Shown: piece by piece, positions 16,089 through 24,640 of the stretch
Layout of the letters: every line of letters begins with the position of its first letter
Numbering within the stretch: the first letter of the stretch is position 1
From: Bacteroidales bacterium
GTDB lineage: Bacteria; Bacteroidota; Bacteroidia; Bacteroidales; WCHB1-69
Direction of reading: 5' to 3'
DNA: 33,045 nucleotides
Assembly: GCA_031286285.1 (NCBI GenBank)
Contig: JAITUN010000010.1
Coordinates: 1 to 33,045 of the forward strand
Translations under genes and position numbers: made by a program
The notes under the pieces: generated by a model
The model's database searches: none
Seen by the model: the letters and a program-made list of their open reading frames with translations, nothing else
Told to the model about the DNA's origin: nothing

Positions 16089-17837
16089 TTAGTAATCCAC
16101 ATTAAATCTTTTGAAAACCTTATCGTTGCTAATTACTTCCAATGCTTTGAGAAACCCCTCATCTGTCATTAAGAAGATTTGCCGGGCTTCTCCATAACTA
16201 AAAAGATTTCGTGCAATTTCATATTTTAAGGCATCTTTAATAAATGAATCTGCTTTGATAATGTTGCGAAAACGCATGGACTCATTGAAAGAGTTTGTAA
16301 CATATTTCGTAATCATATCTTTATACTGTTCATTATTATTCAGATCATCTAAAGAATTGTACAAAGAATCTAATTCTCCTGCTTTATCTTTTACAAACCA
16401 TTCTATTCTTTTAGAAAATTGAAAGTCAACGGTATCTTTCACTCCTTCTTTATGTGCGTAATCCATCAATTCTTGAAATAACGTTTCAGAGATTTTGAAA
16501 TTATTTTTAAAATCTTCCATTGAAACGTATTTTTCTTTCAAAAGTTCTTTGTTATTTTCCATGTAGTCTAAAATAAACCCACTGAAAATTCCTTTTCTAA
16601 ACATTTCATTGTAAAGCGTTGAGTATCTTGTGGTATCCAATGGAATAAAAATGTCAGGCATTATTCCTCCTCCGCCATATACTGTTCTCCCTTTTGCTGT
16701 TTGATATTTAAGCGAATCGGGAAATTTAATGCTATCAGCGGTTAATAACTCACCATGTTTTGAACGTGTTTCCAAATCATTTAAGTAGGTAGCCAATCCA
16801 TCTTCATACGGTTTCTGAATGCATCTTCCAGATGGAGTGTAATATTTTGAGATTGTAAGTCGAATTTGTGATCCATCTGGTAAATATATTGGTTTTTGCA
16901 CCAATCCTTTTCCAAAAGTTCTGCGCCCCATTATTATAGCTCTGTCCCAATCCTGTACTGCACCTGAAACTATTTCACTTGCAGAAGCAGAACCTTCATC
17001 AACAAGAACAATAAACTTTCCTTTTTGAAACTCTCCTTTTCCGTTTGATTCGAATTCTTCACCGGTATTTCTAAAATTATCAGTATAAACAATCATTTTT
17101 TTATTACCAATAAATTGGTTTGCAATTTCAAAAGCAGCTTGCAGGTATCCACCCGTATTACCTCTCAAATCAAGGATGAGGTTTTTCATACCTCTCGCTT
17201 TCAAACGAGTTAGGGCATCCAAAAACTCTTGATTTGATGTTTGTGCAAATCTTTCTAAACAGATATATCCTGTGTTTTTATCTGCCATAAAAACAACATT
17301 AATACTGTTCATCGGAATCTTATCGCGGGTAATATTAAATTCTAAAAGTTCAGGGTTCTTTCCTCTTTTGACAAAAACAGTCACTTTTGTACCTTTTGGT
17401 CCACGCAGATGATCAGCTACCCATTTATTATTTACTTGTTTTCCATATGCAATAGTAGTATCCACTTTAATAATCTTATCTCCTGCTTTAATACCAACTT
17501 TATCAGAAGGTCCATTAATAATTACTTCCATAACATTAATAGTATCTTTAATAATTTGAAAAGTTACACCAATTCCTTCAAATGAACCAATGAGCGGTTC
17601 ATTGGCTTGTTGCACATCTTTCTTTGAAATATAAGCAGAGTGAGGGTCAAGTTCTTTAAGCATCTCAATTATTCCTTTTTCTACTAACATATCGAAACTT
17701 ACTGTATCTAAATAGATGTCATTAATATTTTTAAGCAACTGATTCATTTTTTGATAGTTGACTTGATATGTTGAGTTTTGTGAAAACAAAGCAACCGAAA
17801 TAAAGAGGAATAATAATAATAATTGAATTTTTTTCAT
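16089..17837 (-). CDS. S41-family C-terminal processing peptidase with PDZ domain
   Basis: This is a periplasmic serine protease of the Ctp/Prc family, with 582 residues. A signal peptide (1-20, ending LFSQ) is followed by a PDZ domain (about 83-170, with GIGVTF and GIKAGDKIIKVD). The S41 catalytic domain has LDLRGNTGG (222-230) and VDEGSASASEIVSG (279-292), with the serine near 285 as nucleophile and Lys310 in RTFGKGLVQ as general base. A long C-terminal helical extension (about 400-582) is typical of the Bacteroidota carboxyl-terminal proteases. It has its own promoter box in the gap after the porin gene. Substrates are probably envelope proteins. Confidence 0.93.
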   Translation of the reverse strand: MKKIQLLLLFLFISVALFSQNSTYQVNYQKMNQLLKNINDIYLDTVSFDMLVEKGIIEMLKELDPHSAYISKKDVQQANEPLIGSFEGIGVTFQIIKDTINVMEVIINGPSDKVGIKAGDKIIKVDTTIAYGKQVNNKWVADHLRGPKGTKVTVFVKRGKNPELLEFNITRDKIPMNSINVVFMADKNTGYICLERFAQTSNQEFLDALTRLKARGMKNLILDLRGNTGGYLQAAFEIANQFIGNKKMIVYTDNFRNTGEEFESNGKGEFQKGKFIVLVDEGSASASEIVSGAVQDWDRAIIMGRRTFGKGLVQKPIYLPDGSQIRLTISKYYTPSGRCIQKPYEDGLATYLNDLETRSKHGELLTADSIKFPDSLKYQTAKGRTVYGGGGIMPDIFIPLDTTRYSTLYNEMFRKGIFSGFILDYMENNKELLKEKYVSMEDFKNNFKISETLFQELMDYAHKEGVKDTVDFQFSKRIEWFVKDKAGELDSLYNSLDDLNNNEQYKDMITKYVTNSFNESMRFRNIIKADSFIKDALKYEIARNLFSYGEARQIFLMTDEGFLKALEVISNDKVFKRFNVDY

Positions 17838-17874
17838 ACAAAATATTAATTTAGTAAAACTTAATTTAAACGTG

Positions 17875-17882
17875 CAAAAATA
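17875..17882 (-). promoter_or_regulatory. -7 box for the S41 peptidase gene
   Basis: TATTTTTG on the minus strand is a perfect TAnnTTTG element in the 71-base gap between the porin stop (17909) and the protease start (17837), leaving a leader of about 30 bases. No matching -33 TTTG is seen. Confidence 0.55.
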
Positions 17883-17908
17883 GGGATTTCGTATAAAGGG
17901 TTCTTTAC

Positions 17909-19372
17909 TTAAAACCTTATTCCCAATGTCAATAATATTCTATGAGTAACAAATTTGTTATTCACCACATTTACAAATTCTGGTTCGTACATCCAATACT
18001 TCTCTTTTGAAGTATTAAATGCGTAAGCAAAATCGCCATAAAGAAACTTGGTTCTAAAACCTAAGCCTGCTGAAGCATAGTGTTGAGAGCCGTCGTTAAT
18101 GTTATTTTTATAAGGAGATGAGATATAGTTATATCCTGCTCTGATAGAGAACACTTGGCTTAAATTTAATTCTAACCCAATTCGAGCAATGTGGCTAAAA
18201 CCATACTTGTTTTGAATAGCATTATTTTCTTTATTAAAGTTATAGTCAACAGAAGACATTGATGCCATGCTATAGTCTACGAACTCATACTCAGCGCTAA
18301 TAAATGCACGTTGTGCAATTAAGAAAGCCACATTTGCAGTAGCTCGCAGAGGAGTTGTAAGTGAATAATTGTAAGAGTTAACATAATTGACAGAAAGGTC
18401 ATCTGTCTTTGTTTGAGCAAACATTTTTCTGTCAAAATTATCTTTTATATTTCCGTAATATGTAGGGGTATGAAATGCAAAGCCAAAACGTAAAAAATTG
18501 AAAGGCTGGTAAATGGCACCAATTTTAAAAATAATACCGGTTGAACGAACAGTAAGTTTATCAGTTAATTTAATACTCCTAAAAGTATCTGTTGGCGATG
18601 GGTGATCATCAACTTCCAAAAAGAATCTTTTTTCAGAAAAATTAATGAAAGGCACTCCTATTGTTGCACCTAAAAACAATTTATCATCATAATTTGTTCC
18701 GACTGAAAAAATCATTTCATCAATACCACCAGCCCTAGATACAGAAGAAGATTGGGCCAGGTCTTTTCCGAGTAATGCAGGCACATATGATGTTTTGCTA
18801 TCTGATTCAGGGTTAATGAAGTATGAATTCCATGCAATCCAAGCTTCATCCGATCCCCAATAATCAACATCTTCGTAATTGAGTCCGTTAGCTTCCAAAG
18901 CAAATACAGAGCCAATAGTGCTTCCCTTGCTTCTTCCTTCAACAGAAAAAGTGTTATTGAAGTTTTTGATACGATTAAACCCAAATCCCAATTGGAATTT
19001 CTTCCACAGCGTGCTTGATATTCCTGGAATTGTCAGTACAATACCTGCACTACCCAAATTATACTTCACAGCTTGTGCTGAAGTTCCTGTTTCATTGTAT
19101 CCTGTTGTGTTTTTGTAAACAGAAACAGTCAGAGGGGTAAAAGTCACCTCACTTTTTTTGTACAGTCCAATAGCTGCCGGGTTTACGTTGAGTGCAGAAA
19201 ACTCTGCACCTACAGCTCCAAAAGCTCTTCCTGCTCCCATAAAACGCGCACTGCCTTGCCAGTCTAATTCCGAGAAACGAAGCGCGTCTATCTCATTTTG
19301 GGTAAAAATGCTAATTTGCAATAGGGAGAGAAAACCAATTGAAAAGAGGATTTTTTTAAGTAATTTTTTCAT
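17909..19372 (-). CDS. OMPP1/FadL/TodX-like outer-membrane beta-barrel
   Basis: This is a 487-residue outer-membrane protein. A signal peptide (1-25, ending IFTQ) is followed by the segment WQGSARFMGAGRAFGAVGAEFSALNVNPAAIGL (residues about 39-71). This is the hallmark of the FadL/OMPP1 family, with its NPA motif. Alternating beta-strand patterns continue to a C-terminal phenylalanine (LTLGIRF), as expected for BAM-inserted barrels. In Bacteroidota these are often called hemin receptor, without evidence. The family transports hydrophobic compounds. It is last in a probable pepD-GH3-porin transcription unit, 28 bases after the GH3 gene. Confidence 0.85.
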   Translation of the reverse strand: MKKLLKKILFSIGFLSLLQISIFTQNEIDALRFSELDWQGSARFMGAGRAFGAVGAEFSALNVNPAAIGLYKKSEVTFTPLTVSVYKNTTGYNETGTSAQAVKYNLGSAGIVLTIPGISSTLWKKFQLGFGFNRIKNFNNTFSVEGRSKGSTIGSVFALEANGLNYEDVDYWGSDEAWIAWNSYFINPESDSKTSYVPALLGKDLAQSSSVSRAGGIDEMIFSVGTNYDDKLFLGATIGVPFINFSEKRFFLEVDDHPSPTDTFRSIKLTDKLTVRSTGIIFKIGAIYQPFNFLRFGFAFHTPTYYGNIKDNFDRKMFAQTKTDDLSVNYVNSYNYSLTTPLRATANVAFLIAQRAFISAEYEFVDYSMASMSSVDYNFNKENNAIQNKYGFSHIARIGLELNLSQVFSIRAGYNYISSPYKNNINDGSQHYASAGLGFRTKFLYGDFAYAFNTSKEKYWMYEPEFVNVVNNKFVTHRILLTLGIRF

Positions 19373-19400
19373 AATAAATAGGTTTTTGATAATATTTTTT

Positions 19401-20942
19401 TTAGCATACTGAAGACACAGATAAAACAGATGAACTCATATTTTCTTGAACCTCATCAATCATTCTCCTATCATTTTGTAATCTTGGCACTTTATACTGC
19501 CCTCCCAATTTATTTTCTTTTGCCAACCAATTCAAAAAAGTTCCTTCTGGAGCGATTTTGATTTCCGGCGCAACCAACATAAGATCTTTGGTACGTTTTG
19601 CTTCGTAATCTGAGTTCAGTGTTTTCAATGTTTGGTCTAAAACTATTCTGAATTTTTCAATATCATCAGGTAAAGTTGAAAACTCGATCAGCCATTGGTG
19701 TTTTCCTTTTGTTTCAATGCTATCTATGAAGATAGGGGCTGCTGTATATTCTGTCAAGATTGCGTTGGTCTGTCTGCACGCTTCTGCTACAGCTTTGTCT
19801 GCATTATCCACTACTAACTCTTCTCCGAAAGCATTGATATAGTGCGTTGTTCTTCCTGATATTTGAAAACGAAATGGGCGCAAGGATGTGAAAATGATAG
19901 TGTCTCCAATTTCGTAGCGCCACAATCCAGCTGGAGTAGTAATTATTAAGGCATACTCTTTGTGTAATTCAACTTCTTGCAAAGGGATAGCTTTTTGTTT
20001 TCTAACTCCTATTTCATCAATTTCTATGAACTCGTAAAAAACTCCGTTATCTGAGAGCAGCAACATATCGTTGCAGAAACGCTGGTCTTGAAACCCAAAA
20101 AAACCTTCTGAAGCGTTGTACATATTCATAAAAAAGACCGAATTAGAAACAATTTTTTTGTATTCTTCATAGTATGGTGCAAAAGCAACACCACCATGAA
20201 AAAATACTTCCAAGTTAGGCCAAACTTCCGACATACTATTTTTCTTTGAAATTTTCAGCACTTCTTTCAATACTAACAACATCCAAGAAGGTACTCCTGA
20301 TATTGAAGTAATATTTTCATTTACGGTATGTTCTGCGATAAGATGTAGTTTTGTATTCCAATCTTCGGTTAATAGTACATTTTTTCCCGGAGCTTTTAGA
20401 TACTCTCCAATGACTGGCATATTTTCCATCAGCACTGCAGAAATATCTCCGCATTTCACTTTTGTTTTCATCTCTATTTTTTGAATACTGCCTCCCAAAG
20501 TTATTCCTTTTCCCGCAAATATATCAGTTTCCGGAAAAAGTTCAATATAAAAAGTTAGCGAGTCTTTTGCTGACAAATAGTTATTGAGTTTAAGAGAGTC
20601 ATTAGTAACTGGAATATATTTGCTTTTTGCTTGTGTTGTTCCTGATGATTTCGCCATCCATTCTACTTTTGAATTCCAAAGCACATAATCATCTCCAATA
20701 ATCACACGTTCAATATAAGGATATATTGCTTCATAGTTCTGAACCGGTACGTTTCGTTGAAAAGCTTCATAACTCATATTGGGTGTAAACCCAAAATCTT
20801 TTCCAAATCTGGTTTTCAGTCCATTGCGAACCAAGAAAGCAAACCATTTTTCTTGCGTTTCCAATGCGTGTTCGTATAGTGAGACAATTCGTTCTTCTCT
20901 AAAACCGAAATAGGCACGAATAGGTGTGTTCAGGAACTGCAT
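19401..20942 (-). CDS. Prokaryotic GH3-family acyl-adenylate/amido synthetase-like protein
   Basis: The 513-residue protein has the GH3 fold first known from plant auxin-amino acid conjugating enzymes. Visible motifs are the nucleotide loop SSGTTQAKSKYIP (99-111), a YNASEGFFGFQD stretch, GLWRYEIGDTI, and the C-terminal hinge region GRTTHYINAFGEEL. These correspond to the three ATP/AMP-binding motifs of the family, so an acid-adenylating activity is likely. Bacterial substrates are mostly unknown. It sits 7 bases after pepD and 28 before a FadL-like porin. That suggests, without proving, a role on a hydrophobic acid or an amino-acid conjugate. Confidence 0.88.
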   Translation of the reverse strand: MQFLNTPIRAYFGFREERIVSLYEHALETQEKWFAFLVRNGLKTRFGKDFGFTPNMSYEAFQRNVPVQNYEAIYPYIERVIIGDDYVLWNSKVEWMAKSSGTTQAKSKYIPVTNDSLKLNNYLSAKDSLTFYIELFPETDIFAGKGITLGGSIQKIEMKTKVKCGDISAVLMENMPVIGEYLKAPGKNVLLTEDWNTKLHLIAEHTVNENITSISGVPSWMLLVLKEVLKISKKNSMSEVWPNLEVFFHGGVAFAPYYEEYKKIVSNSVFFMNMYNASEGFFGFQDQRFCNDMLLLSDNGVFYEFIEIDEIGVRKQKAIPLQEVELHKEYALIITTPAGLWRYEIGDTIIFTSLRPFRFQISGRTTHYINAFGEELVVDNADKAVAEACRQTNAILTEYTAAPIFIDSIETKGKHQWLIEFSTLPDDIEKFRIVLDQTLKTLNSDYEAKRTKDLMLVAPEIKIAPEGTFLNWLAKENKLGGQYKVPRLQNDRRMIDEVQENMSSSVLSVSSVC

Positions 20943-20949
20943 ATTGAAA

Positions 20950-22413
20950 TCATTTTACAGGAATATTTTTCAAAGTTTCAACAAGAAAATCCCAAAACTT
21001 GCCAACGCTATCAATATTTACACGTTCGTCTGGTGAGTGCGGGTTTCTGATTGTGGGTCCGCAAGAGATCATATCCCAGTGAGGGTACGCAATACTAAAA
21101 AGTCCGCATTCTAATCCTGCATGAATAGCTTTGATTTCAGGAGTTTTAGCATACATTTTCTCATACACTTTTAGCATGGTTTTTAAAATTGGTGATTCCA
21201 AATTGGGCTTCCAGCCAGGGTATCCTCCGGTTAGGTCTACTCTTACCTCAGCCAATTCTGCAATTGCTCTCATTTTATTGGCAACCGCTTCTTTGGCAGA
21301 TTCTACGCTACTGCGCATCAAATTGGCGATGGAAAGTGTCCCCTTTTCTGTTTTCACAATGGCTAAATTTGTGGAGGTTTCCACTAATCCGGACATAGAA
21401 TCGCTCATTCGCATCACGCCATTTGGAATTGCCAACACTAAATTTACTGCTTTTCTTTGGCAATCTGCCCCCATTACCTCTTTTGGAGTATTAATTTTTA
21501 TTAATGCTATTTTCAAATCTGGTTCAGTTCCTGCAAACTCTTTTGCAATAGCTGTGGATAGTTTTTTTATCAGTTGTTCAAATTCATCAGTTTTATTTTT
21601 TTGAACTGCAACAGTTGCAAACGCTTCTCTTGGGATTGCATTTCGTAAACTGCCACCATTGATTTCTGCGATGTGAATTTCCAAATTTTCCAATGCATTT
21701 TTCAGGAGGCGCATCAGTACTTTGTTTGCGTTGGCTCTTCCCAGCACTATATCCATGCCGCTGTGTCCTCCTTTTAATCCTGTAACAGCAATTTCATAGC
21801 CCTCTGTATCTGCCGGAGTGAGTTTGATATTGTAGTCAAATTCAAAGGTGGCGTCCATTCCGCCTGCACAACCTACATAAAGTTCTCCTTCGTCTTCAGA
21901 ATCCAAATTGATGAGAATATCTCCTTTGAGGAGACCCGGTTTTAGCCCGAATGCACCGGTCATTCCGGTCTCTTCATCTACTGTAACCAACACTTCAATG
22001 GGACCGTGTTCAATGGTATTATCTAACAGGATTGCCATTGCTGCAGCGCATCCCATGCCATTGTCTGCGCCCAATGTAGTGCCGCTGGCTCGTACCCAAC
22101 CGTCTTCACAAATGAGTGGATGTATAGGGTCGGTAACGAAGTTATGATTAGAATCACTGTTTGCCTGAGGCACCATGTCAATGTGTCCTTGAAGAACTAC
22201 TGACATCCGGTTTTCATAACCGGGAGTTGCAGGTTTACGCAAAATGATATTGCCGGTATCGTCTTGAGTATACTCAATTTGATGTTCCTTTGCCCAATCT
22301 TTGAGCCATGCTAAAATCTTCTCTTCATGCTTGGAAGGATGCGGGATAGCACAAATGTTTGCAAAAATTTCCCACATCTTGTGGGGATACAATTTGGATA
22401 GTTCGGTGTTCAT
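20950..22413 (-). CDS. pepD: Aminoacyl-histidine dipeptidase PepD (M20C)
   Basis: This cytosolic dinuclear-zinc dipeptidase (carnosinase-like) cleaves Xaa-His and related dipeptides. The 487 residues are normal length. The metal and catalytic residues are visible: His77 and Asp79 in LQGHIDMV, Asp117 in TTLGADNGMG, and Glu147/Glu148 in VDEETGMTGAFG. Near the C-terminus are AIHAGLECGLF and ISCGPTIRNPHSPDERV. It is the first gene of the pepD-GH3-porin unit. Its upstream gap contains a 12-base perfect palindrome (22448-22459) and two copies of CAAATATCC (22472, 22494). Confidence 0.95.
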   Translation of the reverse strand: MNTELSKLYPHKMWEIFANICAIPHPSKHEEKILAWLKDWAKEHQIEYTQDDTGNIILRKPATPGYENRMSVVLQGHIDMVPQANSDSNHNFVTDPIHPLICEDGWVRASGTTLGADNGMGCAAAMAILLDNTIEHGPIEVLVTVDEETGMTGAFGLKPGLLKGDILINLDSEDEGELYVGCAGGMDATFEFDYNIKLTPADTEGYEIAVTGLKGGHSGMDIVLGRANANKVLMRLLKNALENLEIHIAEINGGSLRNAIPREAFATVAVQKNKTDEFEQLIKKLSTAIAKEFAGTEPDLKIALIKINTPKEVMGADCQRKAVNLVLAIPNGVMRMSDSMSGLVETSTNLAIVKTEKGTLSIANLMRSSVESAKEAVANKMRAIAELAEVRVDLTGGYPGWKPNLESPILKTMLKVYEKMYAKTPEIKAIHAGLECGLFSIAYPHWDMISCGPTIRNPHSPDERVNIDSVGKFWDFLVETLKNIPVK

Positions 22414-22447
22414 AATAATATGGTTTTTAGATTATTTTTTATTTGAA

Positions 22448-22459
22448 ACGTTTAAACGT
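22448..22459. promoter_or_regulatory. 12-base perfect palindrome between pepD and etf
   Basis: ACGTTTAAACGT reads the same on both strands. It lies 35 bases upstream of the pepD start and 78 before the -33 box of the etf promoter, in the divergent gap. A dimeric regulator could bind it, but no other copy was noticed in the window. Confidence 0.4.
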
Positions 22460-22536
22460 AGAATAAAGTTGCAAATATCCATTTTTTTTTGCTCAAATAT
22501 CCTTTTTTTATAGCATTTTTTTTTTCTCTTTTTTAG

Positions 22537-22569
22537 TTTGTAATAATTCCGAAAAATAAAATATTTTTG
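22537..22569 (+). promoter_or_regulatory. Promoter for the fused etf gene
   Basis: TTTG (22537-22540) and TATTTTTG (22562-22569) with a 21-base spacer fit the Bacteroidota consensus. The start codon at 22647 leaves a leader of about 70 bases, AT-rich, with no clear hairpin. Confidence 0.7.
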
Positions 22570-22646
22570 CCCCCATAAACCTTGATTAGATTAATCTTTT
22601 AACTTATAAATCTTTAAATCTTATAATTTGTAACCTAAAACTATAA

Positions 22647-24575
22647 ATGACTATAATTAACCTACTAAAACAAGTTCCACTTCCTGCCGAAATGCGTATG
22701 GGGGAAGACGGATTAATGGACCGTACTAAGGCTAAATCTGTGATTAATACCGATTGCCAGTTTGGCTTGGAAGCCGGATTGCAACTTAAAAAGAATTACC
22801 CTGACGCAAGAATGATTGTATGCTCTATGGGACCGCAATCTTTCACGGCTTCATTACGAAAAGCGATATCTATGGGATATGATGAGGCTTATCTGCTTTC
22901 TGACCGTAAATTGGGAGGCTCGGATACATTCGCTACAGGATTGGCTTTATCAACTTTACTAAAATATTTAGGTTTTACAAAAGACACAAAAGAACCGTTT
23001 GTCATCTTTGCCGGACGCCAAACCAGCGACGGAGATACGGCGCACGTGCCATCGCAGGTTGCCGAAAATTTGGGAATCCCACAAGCTACATTTGTTGAAA
23101 AAATAACGCCCGCAGAAAACGGTAATATTATCGCCAAACGCATCATTGAGGGAGGCCACCAAATGCTTGAGTTGCCAATGCCCTGTTTAATCTCTTTTAC
23201 TCCCACCGGCATTGCGCTGCGAAAACCATCGCTTATTGGAGCCATAAAAGCGCGTAATGCAACAATTAACATATTGGGAATTGATGAGATCGGTTTGGGT
23301 ACAGAAAAAATCGGACTGAACGGCTCCCCCACTATTGTGGTTAACGTAACCGATATTGTTAGTGAACGTCCGACGGTTGTAATGTGTGAAGGGGGATCTG
23401 AAAAAGAAAAAATAAACAGCTTATTCCAAAATCTTAAAAATGAGAGAACTACTTTGGATAAGCAAATTCCAAAAGAAAAGTTTAAAAAAGATACTGACAA
23501 TTTCGAAATCATAGATACCCGTTGCGATTTCAAACATATCCTTACTTGGGCGGAAGTTGTAAACGGAAAAATTATCAGACCCTCTCTTGAACTTTTTACT
23601 CCGGCGCGGCATTTGGCAGATCAATTGGGAGAAGATACTAAAATAAAAACTGTACTGATTGGTAAAGACGTAAAACCATTAGCAAATGAACTTTTTGAGT
23701 ATGGCGCTGACGAGGTAATTTGCGTGGAAGACAACCGCTTGGAAGAATATTTGGTGCTTCCATTTGCGGAAATTTTTGCTCAGATTGTTGCACAATATAA
23801 ACCCGAAATAGCACTTTTTGGGGCAACCACAGCAGGACGCGAACTCGCCCCACGTATTGCCGTAAAAACAGGTAGCGGTATTACTGCCGACTGCACCGGA
23901 CTTGAGATTGATGAATATGTGGATAAAAAGAATAAACAGATTATTCGACCCATCCTTCAATCGCTTCGCCCAACATACGGGGAGAGTAAATTAGCCACAA
24001 TTTTAGGATTTGAATACCCTCAAATATCAACCGCGCGCGCAGGTACTTTCGAAATACCTCAAAGAAGGGAAGGCAGAATAGGAACCGTTTCTGATTTTAA
24101 TCCGCAACTCTCACAAAATGAGTTTCGTACTATGATCTTGAGTACTATTCGCGGCGACGGCGGATTGCAAAGTTTGTTCGAAGCAGATGTCGTTGTGGCT
24201 GGAGGAAGAGGTACAATTGACGATAATTTAGGTTCGGTTAAAGAACTTACTGAAGCGCTTAAAAATCAAGGATTCAAAGCAGAATGGGCTTGCAGTCGTG
24301 CCGTAGTGGACGAAGGTACTGTGGAATATGCACGTCAAATTGGACAAACAGGAAAAACAATACGACCCAAACTGTATATCGCTATTGGAATTTCAGGAGC
24401 TATTCAACATATTGCCGGCATGAAAGAAGCGGAAACAATTATTGCCATTAACAACAACCCCAAAGCGGCAATTTTTAAAAATGCAGACTTTGGCATTGTT
24501 GGAGAATATCAAGATATTATTCCTGAACTCATTGAACAAGTAAAAAATGGAAAAACAATATTAAATTTGCCATGA
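22647..24575 (+). CDS. Fused electron-transfer flavoprotein EtfB-EtfA
   Basis: The single 642-residue frame holds both ETF subunits. Residues 1 to about 262 are EtfB: LLKQVPLPAE, then GRQTSDGDTAHVPSQVAENLG at 123-143, then IGLNGSPT. After a linker (about 263-290) comes EtfA (about 291-642): ATTAGRELAPRIA, then VVVAGGRG (515-522), CSRAVVDEG (549-557), GISGAIQHIAGM (581-592) and AINNNPKAAIF for FAD binding. ETFs pass electrons from acyl-CoA dehydrogenases to a membrane quinone oxidoreductase, and some bifurcate. The subunits are normally separate adjacent genes, so the fusion is unusual. No acyl-CoA dehydrogenase is nearby. It may pair with the EMO-like protein at 7746-9578. Confidence 0.93.
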   Translation: MTIINLLKQVPLPAEMRMGEDGLMDRTKAKSVINTDCQFGLEAGLQLKKNYPDARMIVCSMGPQSFTASLRKAISMGYDEAYLLSDRKLGGSDTFATGLALSTLLKYLGFTKDTKEPFVIFAGRQTSDGDTAHVPSQVAENLGIPQATFVEKITPAENGNIIAKRIIEGGHQMLELPMPCLISFTPTGIALRKPSLIGAIKARNATINILGIDEIGLGTEKIGLNGSPTIVVNVTDIVSERPTVVMCEGGSEKEKINSLFQNLKNERTTLDKQIPKEKFKKDTDNFEIIDTRCDFKHILTWAEVVNGKIIRPSLELFTPARHLADQLGEDTKIKTVLIGKDVKPLANELFEYGADEVICVEDNRLEEYLVLPFAEIFAQIVAQYKPEIALFGATTAGRELAPRIAVKTGSGITADCTGLEIDEYVDKKNKQIIRPILQSLRPTYGESKLATILGFEYPQISTARAGTFEIPQRREGRIGTVSDFNPQLSQNEFRTMILSTIRGDGGLQSLFEADVVVAGGRGTIDDNLGSVKELTEALKNQGFKAEWACSRAVVDEGTVEYARQIGQTGKTIRPKLYIAIGISGAIQHIAGMKEAETIIAINNNPKAAIFKNADFGIVGEYQDIIPELIEQVKNGKTILNLP

Positions 24576-24634
24576 GAGGCTTCTTAGAAGAATATAGAAA
24601 TAAAAGACTGCATGCAAAATACACGGTAAAGTAA
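24572..24634 (+). CDS. Possible 20-residue small ORF coupled to etf
   Basis: An ATG overlaps the etf stop (ATGA arrangement) and opens a 20-codon frame ending in TAA six bases before the PlsC-like start. The peptide (MRGFLEEYRNKRLHAKYTVK) is basic with no hydrophobic segment. The coupling geometry is suggestive, but a frame this short can arise by chance, and it may only carry ribosomes across to the acyltransferase gene. Confidence 0.25.
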   Translation: MRGFLEEYRNKRLHAKYTVK

Positions 24635-24640
24635 TACAAA

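Noticed and set aside
21131-21604. 157-codon plus-strand frame
   Set aside because: It is antisense within pepD, which has complete catalytic motifs on the other strand.
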